Assembly (NCBI RefSeq): GCF_003351745.1
Contig: NZ_CP031222.1
Location: forward strand, 912,207 to 976,206
Source: Aquirhabdus parva
GTDB lineage: Bacteria; Pseudomonadota; Gammaproteobacteria; Pseudomonadales; Moraxellaceae
Length of the DNA: 64,000 bases
Reading direction: 5' to 3'
The notes under the pieces: model-generated
The model's database searches: none
Seen by the model: only the letters and a program-made list of their open reading frames with translations
Told to the model about the DNA's origin: nothing
Part shown: piece after piece, positions 5,889 through 16,282 of the stretch
Position numbering within the stretch: the stretch's first letter is position 1
Layout of the letters: every line of letters starts with the position of its first letter
Made by a program: the position numbers and the translations under genes

Positions 5889-7769
5889 TTGACGTTTACT
5901 TCAAAAAAGTTAGCGCAAATATGGATAGGGAAGCGAGGCTTTTTAGCTTCCCTTTTCTTCGTACTTAGCTGTGCTTTTTCAATGGCGCATGCACAACGCA
6001 TTGATACTGCTGATTCCGATCAGATCGTTGATCAGGCTTTAAGCCAAAAACTAGAGCAGCGCCTAGAGTGGCAAGCACTTCTCCATGTCCATGATCAAGA
6101 ACCTTATATCAAAGATAACCAGTTTCTTTTAAGTTGGCCTAGATTTTCATTGGCTAATGAGCTGACAAAAAATATAAGCGCCCTACTCAGTGCGAATAAC
6201 ACCACTTATATCTGTAAATTTCCTGCACGTGCCATTTGGCTCCAGCAACAGTTGCAACTGCCTCCGATCTCTTTTGCACAGTGCCCTGATTTTCTAGAAT
6301 ATCTGGACAATGCGCCTGCTGACGAGATTAAGTTGGTCTATGTATCGGATAATATCACTCAGCCATCCAGCATGATGGGTCATGTGTTAATCCAATTTTC
6401 AGGGATTAATCAGAAGAATCAGCATGTGGATCATGCCATTTCTTTTTTTACTGATGTACAAGGAGTCAATGCACCTAAGCTAATGTTTGAGGCGATGGTG
6501 ACGGGTAAAAAGGGTTATTTCTCCCTGACGCCATTACAAGAAAAGTTGGAACGCTATCGGCACCGTGAACAGAGAAATATCTGGACCTATGATCTGCGTT
6601 TAACGGATGAGCAAAGACAGCGTATTCAATATCATGTCTGGGAGCTCAAAACTGCGCCGTTGACCTATTACTTCAGTCGTTATAACTGTGCAACCTTAAC
6701 CCATTTTATGCTGGCGACAACGGGCGATGCAGAGGTCAGCAAGCGTTTTAGCCATATGCTGACACCACTTGATATCGTCAAAAGTAGTGATGCCGCGCAT
6801 TTGATTGTCGGTACAACGTTGCTGCCTGCCGATAAGTTTGCGATTCGTATGTTATCTGACTCTTATAGCCCTTCATGGCAAAGAAAACTTAAGAGCGCGG
6901 TAGATCATCAAGCGCTTAAACAACTGATTGAAAGTACGCCATCACCAGAAGAGAAGTTTGTGATCTATCAGGTCGCTAGCCATTATCGTGATTACCGCAT
7001 TGATCAAGGGAAAGTTGCAGCCGATCAGGCAGAGTTTAATACGCAGTTTGAGCAATCTAAACCACTGGTTCAGGATTTCTCGATTGATCTTTCTCAATAT
7101 AAAAGTCCGCTGAAAGCGCCTGATGACAGCCAGTTCTCGGTAGGGAGCGGTTATGACAATCATCAATATGATATTCGTTTGGATTACTTACCTGCGGCGC
7201 AGAAGCTTGAAGATGATAATAGTCAATCCGCGAGTGAGCATGAGTTGCTGCTTGGCAATATTGGACTGAAGTACTTAACCCAAGAGAAAAAGCTCAAGCT
7301 GGATTACTTAAAACTTTACTCAATGACATCCTATATTCCTTACGATGTGTTAACGGGTGGTATTTCCGGAAAATTTTCAATGAGCTATGAGCCTCATGTG
7401 GATTATCGTCTTACAGAGCAGCATGCGACAACGATTGAAGGGGGAGCTGGATTGACCCATCAAGTGATGCCTAATTTAAGTATATCGGTACTGGGTTTGG
7501 TGGGTATTGATTATTTTCAGCATGGCGTAAGTGCGCATGTCTCGCCCAGTTTGGGGCTTATTGCCAATGAAAAATATGATATGAAGTCGGTTATCCAATA
7601 CCAACGCATTTATACGACCCAGCAATTCAGCCAACCTTATAATTCCATCAAATGGATTCAGTCTAAGCGTTTTACCCCTGAGTTGAGTCTACAGTTTACG
7701 TTTGAGCAGTTTTGGAATAATGACAAGCAAAAAACGGCATACGCCCTCATGCTTAAAAAGATGTTCTAA
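5889..7769 (+). CDS. DUF4105 / Lnb N-terminal-type exported protein
   Basis: 626 residues beginning at TTG 5889, the only start in frame that leaves an intact signal peptide (KRGFLASLFFVLSCAFSMAHA, cleavage near residue 36). The nearby ATG at 5920 is out of frame. The region from about 110 to 290 looks like the DUF4105 / Lnb N-terminal periplasmic domain: SSMMGHVLIQFSG, HAISFFTD, YFSRYNCATLTHFML. It includes conserved His and Cys residues that suggest a Cys/His-type hydrolase fold related to NlpC/P60-like enzymes. The C-terminal part from about 400 is rich in alternating aromatic strands and ends in a short Phe-terminated strand (LMLKKMF), which suggests a beta-barrel or outer-membrane association. 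In other bacteria Lnb acts on lipoproteins; here the activity is unproven. Confidence 0.8.
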   Translation: MTFTSKKLAQIWIGKRGFLASLFFVLSCAFSMAHAQRIDTADSDQIVDQALSQKLEQRLEWQALLHVHDQEPYIKDNQFLLSWPRFSLANELTKNISALLSANNTTYICKFPARAIWLQQQLQLPPISFAQCPDFLEYLDNAPADEIKLVYVSDNITQPSSMMGHVLIQFSGINQKNQHVDHAISFFTDVQGVNAPKLMFEAMVTGKKGYFSLTPLQEKLERYRHREQRNIWTYDLRLTDEQRQRIQYHVWELKTAPLTYYFSRYNCATLTHFMLATTGDAEVSKRFSHMLTPLDIVKSSDAAHLIVGTTLLPADKFAIRMLSDSYSPSWQRKLKSAVDHQALKQLIESTPSPEEKFVIYQVASHYRDYRIDQGKVAADQAEFNTQFEQSKPLVQDFSIDLSQYKSPLKAPDDSQFSVGSGYDNHQYDIRLDYLPAAQKLEDDNSQSASEHELLLGNIGLKYLTQEKKLKLDYLKLYSMTSYIPYDVLTGGISGKFSMSYEPHVDYRLTEQHATTIEGGAGLTHQVMPNLSISVLGLVGIDYFQHGVSAHVSPSLGLIANEKYDMKSVIQYQRIYTTQQFSQPYNSIKWIQSKRFTPELSLQFTFEQFWNNDKQKTAYALMLKKMF

Positions 7770-7828
7770 AGTATTTTTGGTTGTGTCTGTGAATTTCTAT
7801 ATTTTTCGAATGGTTTACATTTTATTAC

Positions 7829-7843
7829 TAGACGACTGGTCTA
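7829..7843. promoter_or_regulatory. NemR-type operator in front of the TetR gene
   Basis: TAGAC-GACTG-GTCTA, a perfect inverted repeat of 5 bp around a 5-bp spacer, 21 bp before the start of the TetR gene. It matches the operator before yqhD except in the spacer and resembles the E. coli NemR box (TAGACC-N4-GGTCTA). It probably mediates autorepression. Confidence 0.8.
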
Positions 7844-7864
7844 TTTCTAATTAATCTTCATGCC

Positions 7865-8476
7865 ATGAGAGCAACCCATGATTCAACTCGCCATCGCATC
7901 CTAGATGCAGGAGAGAGCCTTATTGCAAAGAAAGGCTTTAATGGAATCGGCTTGGCTGAAATCTTAGCGGCTGCAGAGATTCCCAAAGGATCTTTTTATC
8001 ATTATTTTGGTTCAAAAGAAGCTTATGGGAATGCGCTGCTTGAGCACTATATCGAAGGCTATAAGCTAAAGCTTGATGCACTGCTGAATGCGGATGGACT
8101 GAATTCAGCAACAGCACGTGAACGCCTGATGAGCTATTGGTCAGATTGGTTGAATAGCCAAAGCACATGTAGTGGTGCGCGTAAATGCCTTGTGGTTAAG
8201 CTAAGTGCGGAAGTGGCCGATCTCTCTGACGACATGAGAAACACCCTTAAGCAGGGTACTGATCGGGTAATTAAACGTCTGACGACCTGTATCGAAGAGG
8301 GAATAGTCGATCAGTCGATCCAGATTAACCAACCCGCAGCAGTGGTCGCACAGATGCTCTATCAGCTTTGGCTTGGTGCCAGTCTTCTGAGTAAGCTAAG
8401 CGGGGATCGTAGCTCATTTGAGCTGGCCATGCAGGTTACCGAAGCCACCTTGTCTGCATCGCATCCATCATCCTAA
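7865..8476 (+). CDS. nemR: NemR-like TetR-family electrophile-sensing repressor
   Basis: 203 residues. A TetR helix-turn-helix lies at about 8-55 (IGLAEILAAAEIPKGSFYHYFGSKEAYG). The closest family I recognise is E. coli NemR, which shares PKGSFYHYF-SKEA and the segment C-VKLSAEV-DLS-DMR. In NemR a Cys in this central part senses hypochlorous acid, quinones and reactive aldehydes; here Cys residues stand in SQSTCSGARKCLVVKLSAEV. The operator before this gene and the near-identical one before yqhD make a compact regulon of repressor plus aldehyde reductases. The ribosome binding site is weak. Confidence 0.87.
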   Translation: MRATHDSTRHRILDAGESLIAKKGFNGIGLAEILAAAEIPKGSFYHYFGSKEAYGNALLEHYIEGYKLKLDALLNADGLNSATARERLMSYWSDWLNSQSTCSGARKCLVVKLSAEVADLSDDMRNTLKQGTDRVIKRLTTCIEEGIVDQSIQINQPAAVVAQMLYQLWLGASLLSKLSGDRSSFELAMQVTEATLSASHPSS

Positions 8477-8489
8477 TTCATCATTAGTC

Positions 8490-8514
8490 CAGCTTTAGAG
8501 TGACTCTGAAGCTG
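8490..8514 (+). terminator. Stem-loop after the NemR-like gene
   Basis: CAGCTTTAGAG (8490-8500) pairs with CTCTGAAGCTG (8504-8514) with one mismatch or G-T pair around a 3-base loop. The stem is strong but there is no proper T-run, so termination is only possible. Confidence 0.4.
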
Positions 8515-8537
8515 ATGAGGTTATATCCCTTCACGTT

Positions 8538-8589
8538 TTGAACTGTATTTAAGTAAGAAGTTATATGTACGAACTAGACGACCAGTCTA
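8538..8589 (+). promoter_or_regulatory. yqhD promoter with NemR-type operator
   Basis: TTGAAC (8538-8543), 17-bp spacer, TTATAT (8561-8566). The inverted repeat TAGAC-GACCA-GTCTA follows at 8575-8589 and covers the expected transcription start near 8573. A repressor bound here would block initiation. The operator shares both half-sites with the one before the nemR-like gene. Confidence 0.8.
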
Positions 8590-8650
8590 ATATTTTTGAA
8601 GTTGAGATGTTTCTATTATTTTTCGCATACCGCGAAACTCTGGAGTTGTT

Positions 8651-9808
8651 ATGCAAAACTTTGAATTTTATAACCCTACTCGGATTGTATTCGGTCCGAA
8701 CAAAATTGCTGAACTCAACCGTCTGGTTCCGCAAAATGCAAAAGTCCTCATTCTGTTTGGCGGTGCTAGCGCAGAGAAGAATGGCACGCTGGCAGAGGTA
8801 AGAACGGCACTGTCTCAGCATGAAGTCCAAGAGTTTGGTGGCATTGAACCGAATCCTACTTATGAGACATTGATGAAAGCCGTTGAGCTTATCCGCAGTG
8901 AGAAGCTGGATTTTCTCCTTGCTGTAGGCGGTGGATCAGTCATTGATGGGACGAAGTTTATTGCCGCTGCTGTCAATTTTGTAGGCGAGCCGTGGGATAT
9001 CTTGACTACGCATGGTGCAGTTGTGAAGCACGCCATTCCTTTTGGCACGGTACTGACTTTGCCGGCGACAGGTTCCGAGATGAACGAAGGTGCCGTCATC
9101 ACGCGTCAAGCCACCCTGACCAAGCTTGCTTTCATGAGTGAGCATGTCTTCCCGCAATTCTCAATTCTTGATCCAACCAAAACCTATACTTTGCCTAAAC
9201 GTCAGGTTGCCAACGGTGTTGTCGACGCCTATGTGCATATCATGGAGCAATATTTGACCTATCCCGTGGATGGTCGTGTACAAGATCGCTTTGCAGAAAG
9301 CTTGCTGCTTACCCTGATTGAGATTGGTCCTAAAGTATTGGCGCAACCCGAAGATTATGACCTGCGTGCAAATCTGATGTGGGTTGCGACATTGGCACTT
9401 AATGGTTTAATTGGGGCCGGTGTGCCGCAAGACTGGGCAACACATATGATTGGTCATGAGCTGACGGCAGCTTACGATATCGACCACGCTCGAACACTCG
9501 CCATTGTTTTACCTTCCATGCTGTCAATCCGTCGTACTGAAAAACGCGACAAGTTACTCCAGTATGCTGAGCGTGTCTGGCAGATCACCAGCGGCTCTGA
9601 TGATGAGCGCATCGATCAAGCCATTGCCAAGACTCGGGCATTCTTCGAGTCTTTAGAAGTGCCAACGCGTCTCAGTGCTTATACCTTAGGTCAAGATGCC
9701 GTACATCATGTGGTGAAGCAGCTTGAGAGCAATGGTATGGTCAAGCTTGGTGAAAAGAAAAATGTCACTTTAGACGTGAGTCAGCGTGTGCTTGAGGCAA
9801 GTTTGTAA
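8651..9808 (+). CDS. yqhD: YqhD-type NADPH-dependent aldehyde reductase (iron-containing ADH family)
   Basis: 385 residues, collinear with E. coli YqhD over its length. Shared blocks include GGIEPNPTYETLM, the nucleotide-binding AVGGGSVIDGTKF (about 91-103) and LTLPATGSE. The metal-binding residues appear as Asp192 and His196 in VVDAYVH, then His265 and His279 in ATHMIGHE and DIDHA. The enzyme reduces toxic short-chain and lipid-derived aldehydes such as butanal, acrolein and glyoxal to alcohols with NADPH in the cytoplasm. A NemR-type operator sits on its promoter and curA follows 33 bp after its stop, so it belongs to an electrophile-detoxification operon. In E. coli yqhD is instead activated by YqhC, so the wiring differs. 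Confidence 0.93.
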   Translation: MQNFEFYNPTRIVFGPNKIAELNRLVPQNAKVLILFGGASAEKNGTLAEVRTALSQHEVQEFGGIEPNPTYETLMKAVELIRSEKLDFLLAVGGGSVIDGTKFIAAAVNFVGEPWDILTTHGAVVKHAIPFGTVLTLPATGSEMNEGAVITRQATLTKLAFMSEHVFPQFSILDPTKTYTLPKRQVANGVVDAYVHIMEQYLTYPVDGRVQDRFAESLLLTLIEIGPKVLAQPEDYDLRANLMWVATLALNGLIGAGVPQDWATHMIGHELTAAYDIDHARTLAIVLPSMLSIRRTEKRDKLLQYAERVWQITSGSDDERIDQAIAKTRAFFESLEVPTRLSAYTLGQDAVHHVVKQLESNGMVKLGEKKNVTLDVSQRVLEASL

Positions 9809-9841
9809 GACGCTCTTTTCATTTCATTGAAGGATTTCATC

Positions 9842-10876
9842 ATGACTACTCATGCAGCAGTGACTAATCGTCGCTTCGTGTTAGCTTCTCGCCCTAAAGG
9901 AGCCCCAACAGCACAAGATTTTCGTCTGGAAAGCGTGAAAGTATCAGAGCCTGCCGAAGGCGAAGTCTTACTACGCACACTCTATCTGTCTCTTGATCCG
10001 TATATGCGTGGTCGGATGAGTGATGCACCTTCCTATGCTCCACCTGTAGAACTGGGTGGGGTGATGGTGGGTGAGACGGTTGCACAGGTGGTTGCATCCC
10101 ATCATGAGGGCTATGTAGCGGGTGATTTAGTTCTAAGCGATTCTGGTTGGCAAGACTATGCCGTATCGAATGGCACTGGACTAACAAAGTTGGGATCGAT
10201 GGCGAAGCCCTCCTGGGCGCTGGGTGTTTTAGGCATGCCCGGGTTTACTGCGTATATGGGATTGCTGGATATCGGTCAGCCTAAAGCGGGTGAGACGGTC
10301 GTTGTTGCAGCGGCAACAGGTGCTGTGGGCTCTTTAGTGGGTCAAATTGCCAAGATTAAAGGCTGCCATGTCGTTGGTGTCGCCGGTGGTGCAGATAAAT
10401 GCCGTGCTGCAATTGATGAATTGGGCTTCGATGCCTGTATTGATCGTAACGCAGCAGACTTTGCCGATCAGTTGGCAACTGCTTGCCCTCGAGGTATTGA
10501 TGTTTATTTCGAGAGTGTCGGTGGCGCAGTCTTTAATGCAGTGTTGCCATTACTCAATTTATCAGCACGTGTTCCTGTTTGTGGCTTGATTGCACAATAC
10601 AATGCCGAGCATTTACCAGAAGGCGGGGATCGTACTCCGCTGTTAATGGGCGCGATCTTAGTGAAGCGGATCAAAGTGCAAGGGTTCATCATATTTGATT
10701 ATGCTCCACGTTATCCGGAGTTTTTTAAAGAGATGAGTGAGTGGCTTGCGCAAGGTAAAATCAGCTTTAGAGAGGATTTTGTCGACGGTTTAGAGAATGC
10801 ACCACAAGCCTTTATCGGCTTACTTGAAGGCAAAAACTTCGGTAAGTTAGTGATCAAGGTGGCTGATGCGCATTAA
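9842..10876 (+). CDS. curA: CurA-like NADPH-dependent double-bond reductase
   Basis: 344 residues from ATG 9842, chosen because GAAGGA at 9829-9834 lies 7 bp upstream; the in-frame TTG at 9827 overlaps that site. The sequence follows E. coli CurA (YncB) closely: LASRPKGAP, SLDPYMRGRMSD, VLGMPGFTAYMGLLDIGQP and the NADPH loop AAATGAVGS. It is a zinc-free medium-chain reductase of the leukotriene B4 12-hydroxydehydrogenase type that reduces the C=C bond of alpha,beta-unsaturated carbonyls. It stands directly behind yqhD, so the operon would reduce both the double bond and the carbonyl of electrophiles such as enals. A bidirectional terminator follows. Confidence 0.9.
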   Translation: MTTHAAVTNRRFVLASRPKGAPTAQDFRLESVKVSEPAEGEVLLRTLYLSLDPYMRGRMSDAPSYAPPVELGGVMVGETVAQVVASHHEGYVAGDLVLSDSGWQDYAVSNGTGLTKLGSMAKPSWALGVLGMPGFTAYMGLLDIGQPKAGETVVVAAATGAVGSLVGQIAKIKGCHVVGVAGGADKCRAAIDELGFDACIDRNAADFADQLATACPRGIDVYFESVGGAVFNAVLPLLNLSARVPVCGLIAQYNAEHLPEGGDRTPLLMGAILVKRIKVQGFIIFDYAPRYPEFFKEMSEWLAQGKISFREDFVDGLENAPQAFIGLLEGKNFGKLVIKVADAH

Positions 10877-10896
10877 ATATTGATCTTTTCGACATT

Positions 10897-10926
10897 AAAA
10901 AAAGACACGCTAGCGTGTCTTTTTTA
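10897..10926. terminator. Bidirectional terminator between curA and the patatin gene
   Basis: AGACACGCTAGCGTGTCT (10903-10920) is a perfect 18-base palindrome with an A-run before and a T-run after. It can serve both converging genes. Confidence 0.88.
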
Positions 10927-10937
10927 TCGAAAAATCG

Positions 10938-11789
10938 TTAAATGGATCGTTCAAAGTCTTTAAGAAACTGCAGACCATCGCGTCTCCCCAATTGGAATGT
11001 TTCTTCGATCAAATCGGGGCGGGTGTAGTCCCAGCTTTTGACTGGAATTGGGCTGGATGGCTGGACATAGAGGCGCTTTTGGCCCTGATCGTTTAGGGTA
11101 AATTGGGTGGGACGATGCGGGTACATACGGCTCAATAAAACCAAAACAGGCTCTGGGGTCGGATCAAGTCCTGCAATCGGGACGTTATCAACAACACCGC
11201 CATCCAGAATCGCTTTGCCCTGCACCTGCATCATTGGGATGATTGGTGGAGTACAGGAGGATTGTAGGATGAGCTCGGCGAGTTCCTCAACCGTCGTACA
11301 ATCTTGAGCGCGGCTAAATTGCTGCTGAAAACCGATCGAACGTGCGGTCGTCGGGTGCAATGCTTTACGTACATGTTTATCAAAGCTATACGCAGCGATT
11401 GCCAGTGCTAAAGAAGGATAAACGCCAAGCCATTGGGGGATATGGGTTACTCCAATACGAATTTCAGGGGCATCTTGCAGCCGATCTAGTCGATCGGCAA
11501 ATAGATCACGCATGGCTTGTAAATACATTTCATGCTGAGGAAAAACCCGCTGCTCACGAAACAGATTTGCCCAGTAGATGTTCTTTGCATTCGCACCAAA
11601 AAGCGTATGGATATAATCCAGGGTCGCACGCGTCTCTTGGGTAAACATCAAGCAAGACATCAGTCCACCTGCTGAAACCGTCGAAATGACACGTGGTTTG
11701 AGTTCAAGAGCTGGGGTGATGACATCTAAAAAGCCGACCTGCCACGTACAACGGCCACCACCACCCGCCATCACCATTTGATCAAACAT
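10938..11789 (-). CDS. Patatin-like phospholipase
   Basis: 283 residues. The N-terminus carries the patatin oxyanion-hole motif (GGGGRCTWQVG, about 9-19) and the nucleophile elbow as TVSAGG (Ser near 39; the first Gly of GxSxG is replaced by Thr). The catalytic Asp is in LDGGVVDNVP near residue 205. Patatin-like enzymes hydrolyse acyl lipids through a Ser-Asp dyad. There is no signal peptide, so it is probably cytosolic. It is transcribed after the NTF2-like gene and converges on curA. The substrate is unknown. Confidence 0.85.
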   Translation of the reverse strand: MFDQMVMAGGGGRCTWQVGFLDVITPALELKPRVISTVSAGGLMSCLMFTQETRATLDYIHTLFGANAKNIYWANLFREQRVFPQHEMYLQAMRDLFADRLDRLQDAPEIRIGVTHIPQWLGVYPSLALAIAAYSFDKHVRKALHPTTARSIGFQQQFSRAQDCTTVEELAELILQSSCTPPIIPMMQVQGKAILDGGVVDNVPIAGLDPTPEPVLVLLSRMYPHRPTQFTLNDQGQKRLYVQPSSPIPVKSWDYTRPDLIEETFQLGRRDGLQFLKDFERSI

Positions 11790-11872
11790 TATGAGCTCTC
11801 AATTCTTAAAAGCGAGATTTGATTAAACCTCATCACAATCAAATCTCATAACCCAATTTTGTTTTTGGCGCT

Positions 11873-12295
11873 TTACTTTGTGGGCATATAAGGTGCCAAA
11901 CGGGCACCCATCTCAGCAGCCAAGGTCTGTAGTGCGGACATCGGACGGATCATTACCGTGAATTCAGTGATCAGACCCGCATCGTTGAAACGGATCATAT
12001 CAATGCCATGGATGAACTTGTCGGCGACTTTAGCTTTAAATTCGAGGACGACATTCAGACCATCGGGACTTGCGAATTCTCGATGATATTCAAAATCACT
12101 AAAGACCTGAATGACCGTGTTTAAAATCAGCGCCACCACAGGTGCTCCCTGATAAGGTTTAAACACCGCTGGGGATTGAAATATTGCATCATCACTCAAG
12201 ATGTTCGGTAACTTGGAGAAATCCTGTGCCGTAATCATCTGATGCCAAAGGGCAATAGAGGCCGCAGCCTTTGGATTTAAACTTAAGTCAGTCAT
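11873..12295 (-). CDS. NTF2/SnoaL-like small protein
   Basis: 140 residues. ATG 12295 follows GAGGATACGG. The pattern of an N-terminal helix (ALWHQMITAQDFSKLPNILSDDAIFQSP), then strands with FKPYQGAP and EFKAKV, ending in ITEFTVMIRP, is that of the NTF2-like / SnoaL-like cone fold. Such proteins are isomerases, hydrolases or ligand-binding proteins, and the function cannot be fixed here. It lies 51 bp downstream of fadH on the same strand and before the patatin gene, so the three may be one lipid-related transcript. Confidence 0.75.
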   Translation of the reverse strand: MTDLSLNPKAAASIALWHQMITAQDFSKLPNILSDDAIFQSPAVFKPYQGAPVVALILNTVIQVFSDFEYHREFASPDGLNVVLEFKAKVADKFIHGIDMIRFNDAGLITEFTVMIRPMSALQTLAAEMGARLAPYMPTK

Positions 12296-12346
12296 CGCCG
12301 TATCCTCGCATTTAAATAAATTAGAAATCCCTTTCCGATGTATGGA

Positions 12347-14431
<2,085 letters not shown>

Positions 14432-14432
14432 T

Positions 14433-14450
14433 TATGCAACTGGTTGCATA
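14433..14450. promoter_or_regulatory. PadR-type operator 1 (fadH side)
   Basis: TATGCAAC-TG-GTTGCATA, a perfect 8-bp inverted repeat, equal to TATGCA-N6-TGCATA. This is the kind of site bound by PadR-family regulators of the AphA type. It lies between fadH and padR. Confidence 0.8.
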
Positions 14451-14474
14451 TAAAGATAATGGATTCACTGCTAA

Positions 14475-14492
14475 TATGCAACTGAGTGCATA
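14475..14492. promoter_or_regulatory. PadR-type operator 2 (padR side)
   Basis: TATGCA-ACTGAG-TGCATA, the same half-sites and spacing as operator 1, starting exactly 42 bp further on. The 42-bp phase is four helical turns, so two dimers could bind on one DNA face. Confidence 0.8.
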
Positions 14493-14539
14493 ATGTCGTT
14501 ACAAATTAAAAATCCGTAACCAAGAGTGGAGAAGGGTTG

Positions 14540-15088
14540 ATGTCGTTACCCCATGCGTTAATGGTGTCTTTGCTTGAAAAATCCTGCTCTGGCTATGACT
14601 TGGCGCAGCGTTTTGGGAAGTCGATTGGTTACTTCTGGCAAGCATCCCATCAGCAGATCTATCGTGAATTGGCCAAAATGGAAGAAAATGGCTGGGTCAA
14701 ATCAGAAGCTGAAGATGGTAGTAAAACCCGCAAGCGCACCTATCACGTGCTTGAAGAGGGGGTAATAGAGCTTAAACGCTGGGTTGCTGAGTCGATTGAT
14801 CCTCCGCAGCAGCGAGAAGCGTTCTTTGTGCGTTTGAGAGCGGATGCTGCAATGGGGCCCTTGGGGCTAGAGGGTGAGTTATTGCGCCGTATTCATATTC
14901 ATGAGCAAAAACTCAAAACCTATCGCCTGATTGAGCAGCGGGATTTCTTGAGTGTCAAAGATCATTTGAAAGGCGGAGCTTCACGCGCACTGAGAATCCA
15001 GCATATGCTGCTAAAGGCCGGTATTCTTCATGAGGAGACTGCTTTAGCGTGGTCTAAAGAAACCTATAAAATTCTCACCGAAGAGTAA
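14540..15088 (+). CDS. PadR-family transcriptional regulator
   Basis: 182 residues from ATG 14540, with TGGAGAAGGG upstream; the TTG at 14537 is only three bases earlier. The N-terminal winged helix (LPHALMVSLLEKSCSGYDLAQRF, then YWQASHQQIYRELAKMEENGWV; first part reads YFWQASHQQIY) is the PadR domain. Residues from about 90 form the long helices of the Vir_act_alpha_C type dimerisation domain found in AphA and PadR. It is divergent from fadH with twin operators between, so it probably represses itself and fadH. A fatty-acid or phenolic ligand is plausible but unproven. Confidence 0.87.
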   Translation: MSLPHALMVSLLEKSCSGYDLAQRFGKSIGYFWQASHQQIYRELAKMEENGWVKSEAEDGSKTRKRTYHVLEEGVIELKRWVAESIDPPQQREAFFVRLRADAAMGPLGLEGELLRRIHIHEQKLKTYRLIEQRDFLSVKDHLKGGASRALRIQHMLLKAGILHEETALAWSKETYKILTEE

Positions 15089-15160
15089 GCAACAAAACGT
15101 ATTTACCTGTAAACGTGATTTAAATGCAGAAAAAACAGAGAAAACAGTGAGATCTTTTTA

Positions 15161-16282
15161 ATGCAAATCGTGGTTGATGAAAATTTAAGTTTAACTGATT
15201 ATTTTTTTTCATCCTTTGGGGAAGTCACTGCTTATGCAGGGCGGGGGATCTACGCTGAAAATTTGAAAGTGGCAGATGCCTTATTGGTTCGTTCCGTGAC
15301 TAAGGTGACGCCTAAACTCCTGCAAGATGCGACTGCACTGAGTCCGACGCACCAACGCGTGAAGTTCGTGGGTAGCGCAACAATCGGTATGGATCACTTG
15401 GATGTCGAAGGGCTTCGGGCGATGGGCGTTATTGTTGCCAATGCCCCGGGGTGCAATGCACAAGCGGTAGCCGAGTATGTGGTGACCGCTATTCTGATGG
15501 TGCAGCCTAAGCGGGCTTTATCAGATAGCTTTACCTTAGGCATTGTGGGTTTGGGGAATGTGGGTACACGATTAAACAGATTGGCAAAACGTTTGGGATG
15601 GCGAGTCATTGGGGTGGATCCTTTCGTCACGCATGCTGATATAGAACAAGTCACGCTGGCAGAGATGCTGCCGCAAGTGGATGCGGTGAGCATTCATGTG
15701 CCATTGACTCAGCATCGTGCAAATGCAACTTATCATTTGATGGATGAACAGGCTTTGGCTTTGATGAAGCCCGATACAATCCTGATCAACACGGCGCGGG
15801 GACCCGTCGTCAAAGAGGCCGCGTTACTGGCGGACTTTAATCTTTCACAGTCAAGTGGTGAGCCCATTCGTAGCGTGGTTTTAGATGTTTTTGAACATGA
15901 GCCGCGTATCTCAAATACGTTACTGGCGAATCTTGCCATCGCCACACCGCATATTGCGGGTTATACCTTAGAAGGCAAAGCACGTGGCACAGAGATGGTT
16001 TATCAGGCTTTTTGCCAGTGGCAAGGCATCAAGCCTCAACTGACACTGGAAGGCATGTTGCCATCCATGCCTAAGCTCTTTGACCAGAAGTACAGCTTAC
16101 TTGAGCAGTTGCCACAGCTATTGCCGCAGATTTCCAGCATGCATGCGGATGATCTTGCCTTACGGGCTTGTTTAAAGCAAGATAGCAGCGGAGAACAATC
16201 CATTGATCCCGTTGATTTTGATCGATTACGACGTGATTATCCGCTACGACGTGAGTGGTCAAGCTATGGGGATCAGGGATGA
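15161..16282 (+). CDS. pdxB: Erythronate-4-phosphate dehydrogenase
   Basis: 373 residues, matching E. coli PdxB from the start (VDENLS, VRSVTKV). NAD-binding Rossmann motif GIVGLGNVGTRL is near 127-138. The D-2-hydroxyacid dehydrogenase signature INTARGPVV is near 210 and the catalytic Glu/His stretch runs through DVFEHEPR to TPHIAGYT. It performs the second step of the DXP-dependent pyridoxal phosphate pathway. The C-terminal domain is as in PdxB rather than SerA. The stop overlaps the start of the next gene (ATGA), which is unusual since pdxB has no known link to EpmA-type proteins. Confidence 0.93.
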   Translation: MQIVVDENLSLTDYFFSSFGEVTAYAGRGIYAENLKVADALLVRSVTKVTPKLLQDATALSPTHQRVKFVGSATIGMDHLDVEGLRAMGVIVANAPGCNAQAVAEYVVTAILMVQPKRALSDSFTLGIVGLGNVGTRLNRLAKRLGWRVIGVDPFVTHADIEQVTLAEMLPQVDAVSIHVPLTQHRANATYHLMDEQALALMKPDTILINTARGPVVKEAALLADFNLSQSSGEPIRSVVLDVFEHEPRISNTLLANLAIATPHIAGYTLEGKARGTEMVYQAFCQWQGIKPQLTLEGMLPSMPKLFDQKYSLLEQLPQLLPQISSMHADDLALRACLKQDSSGEQSIDPVDFDRLRRDYPLRREWSSYGDQG

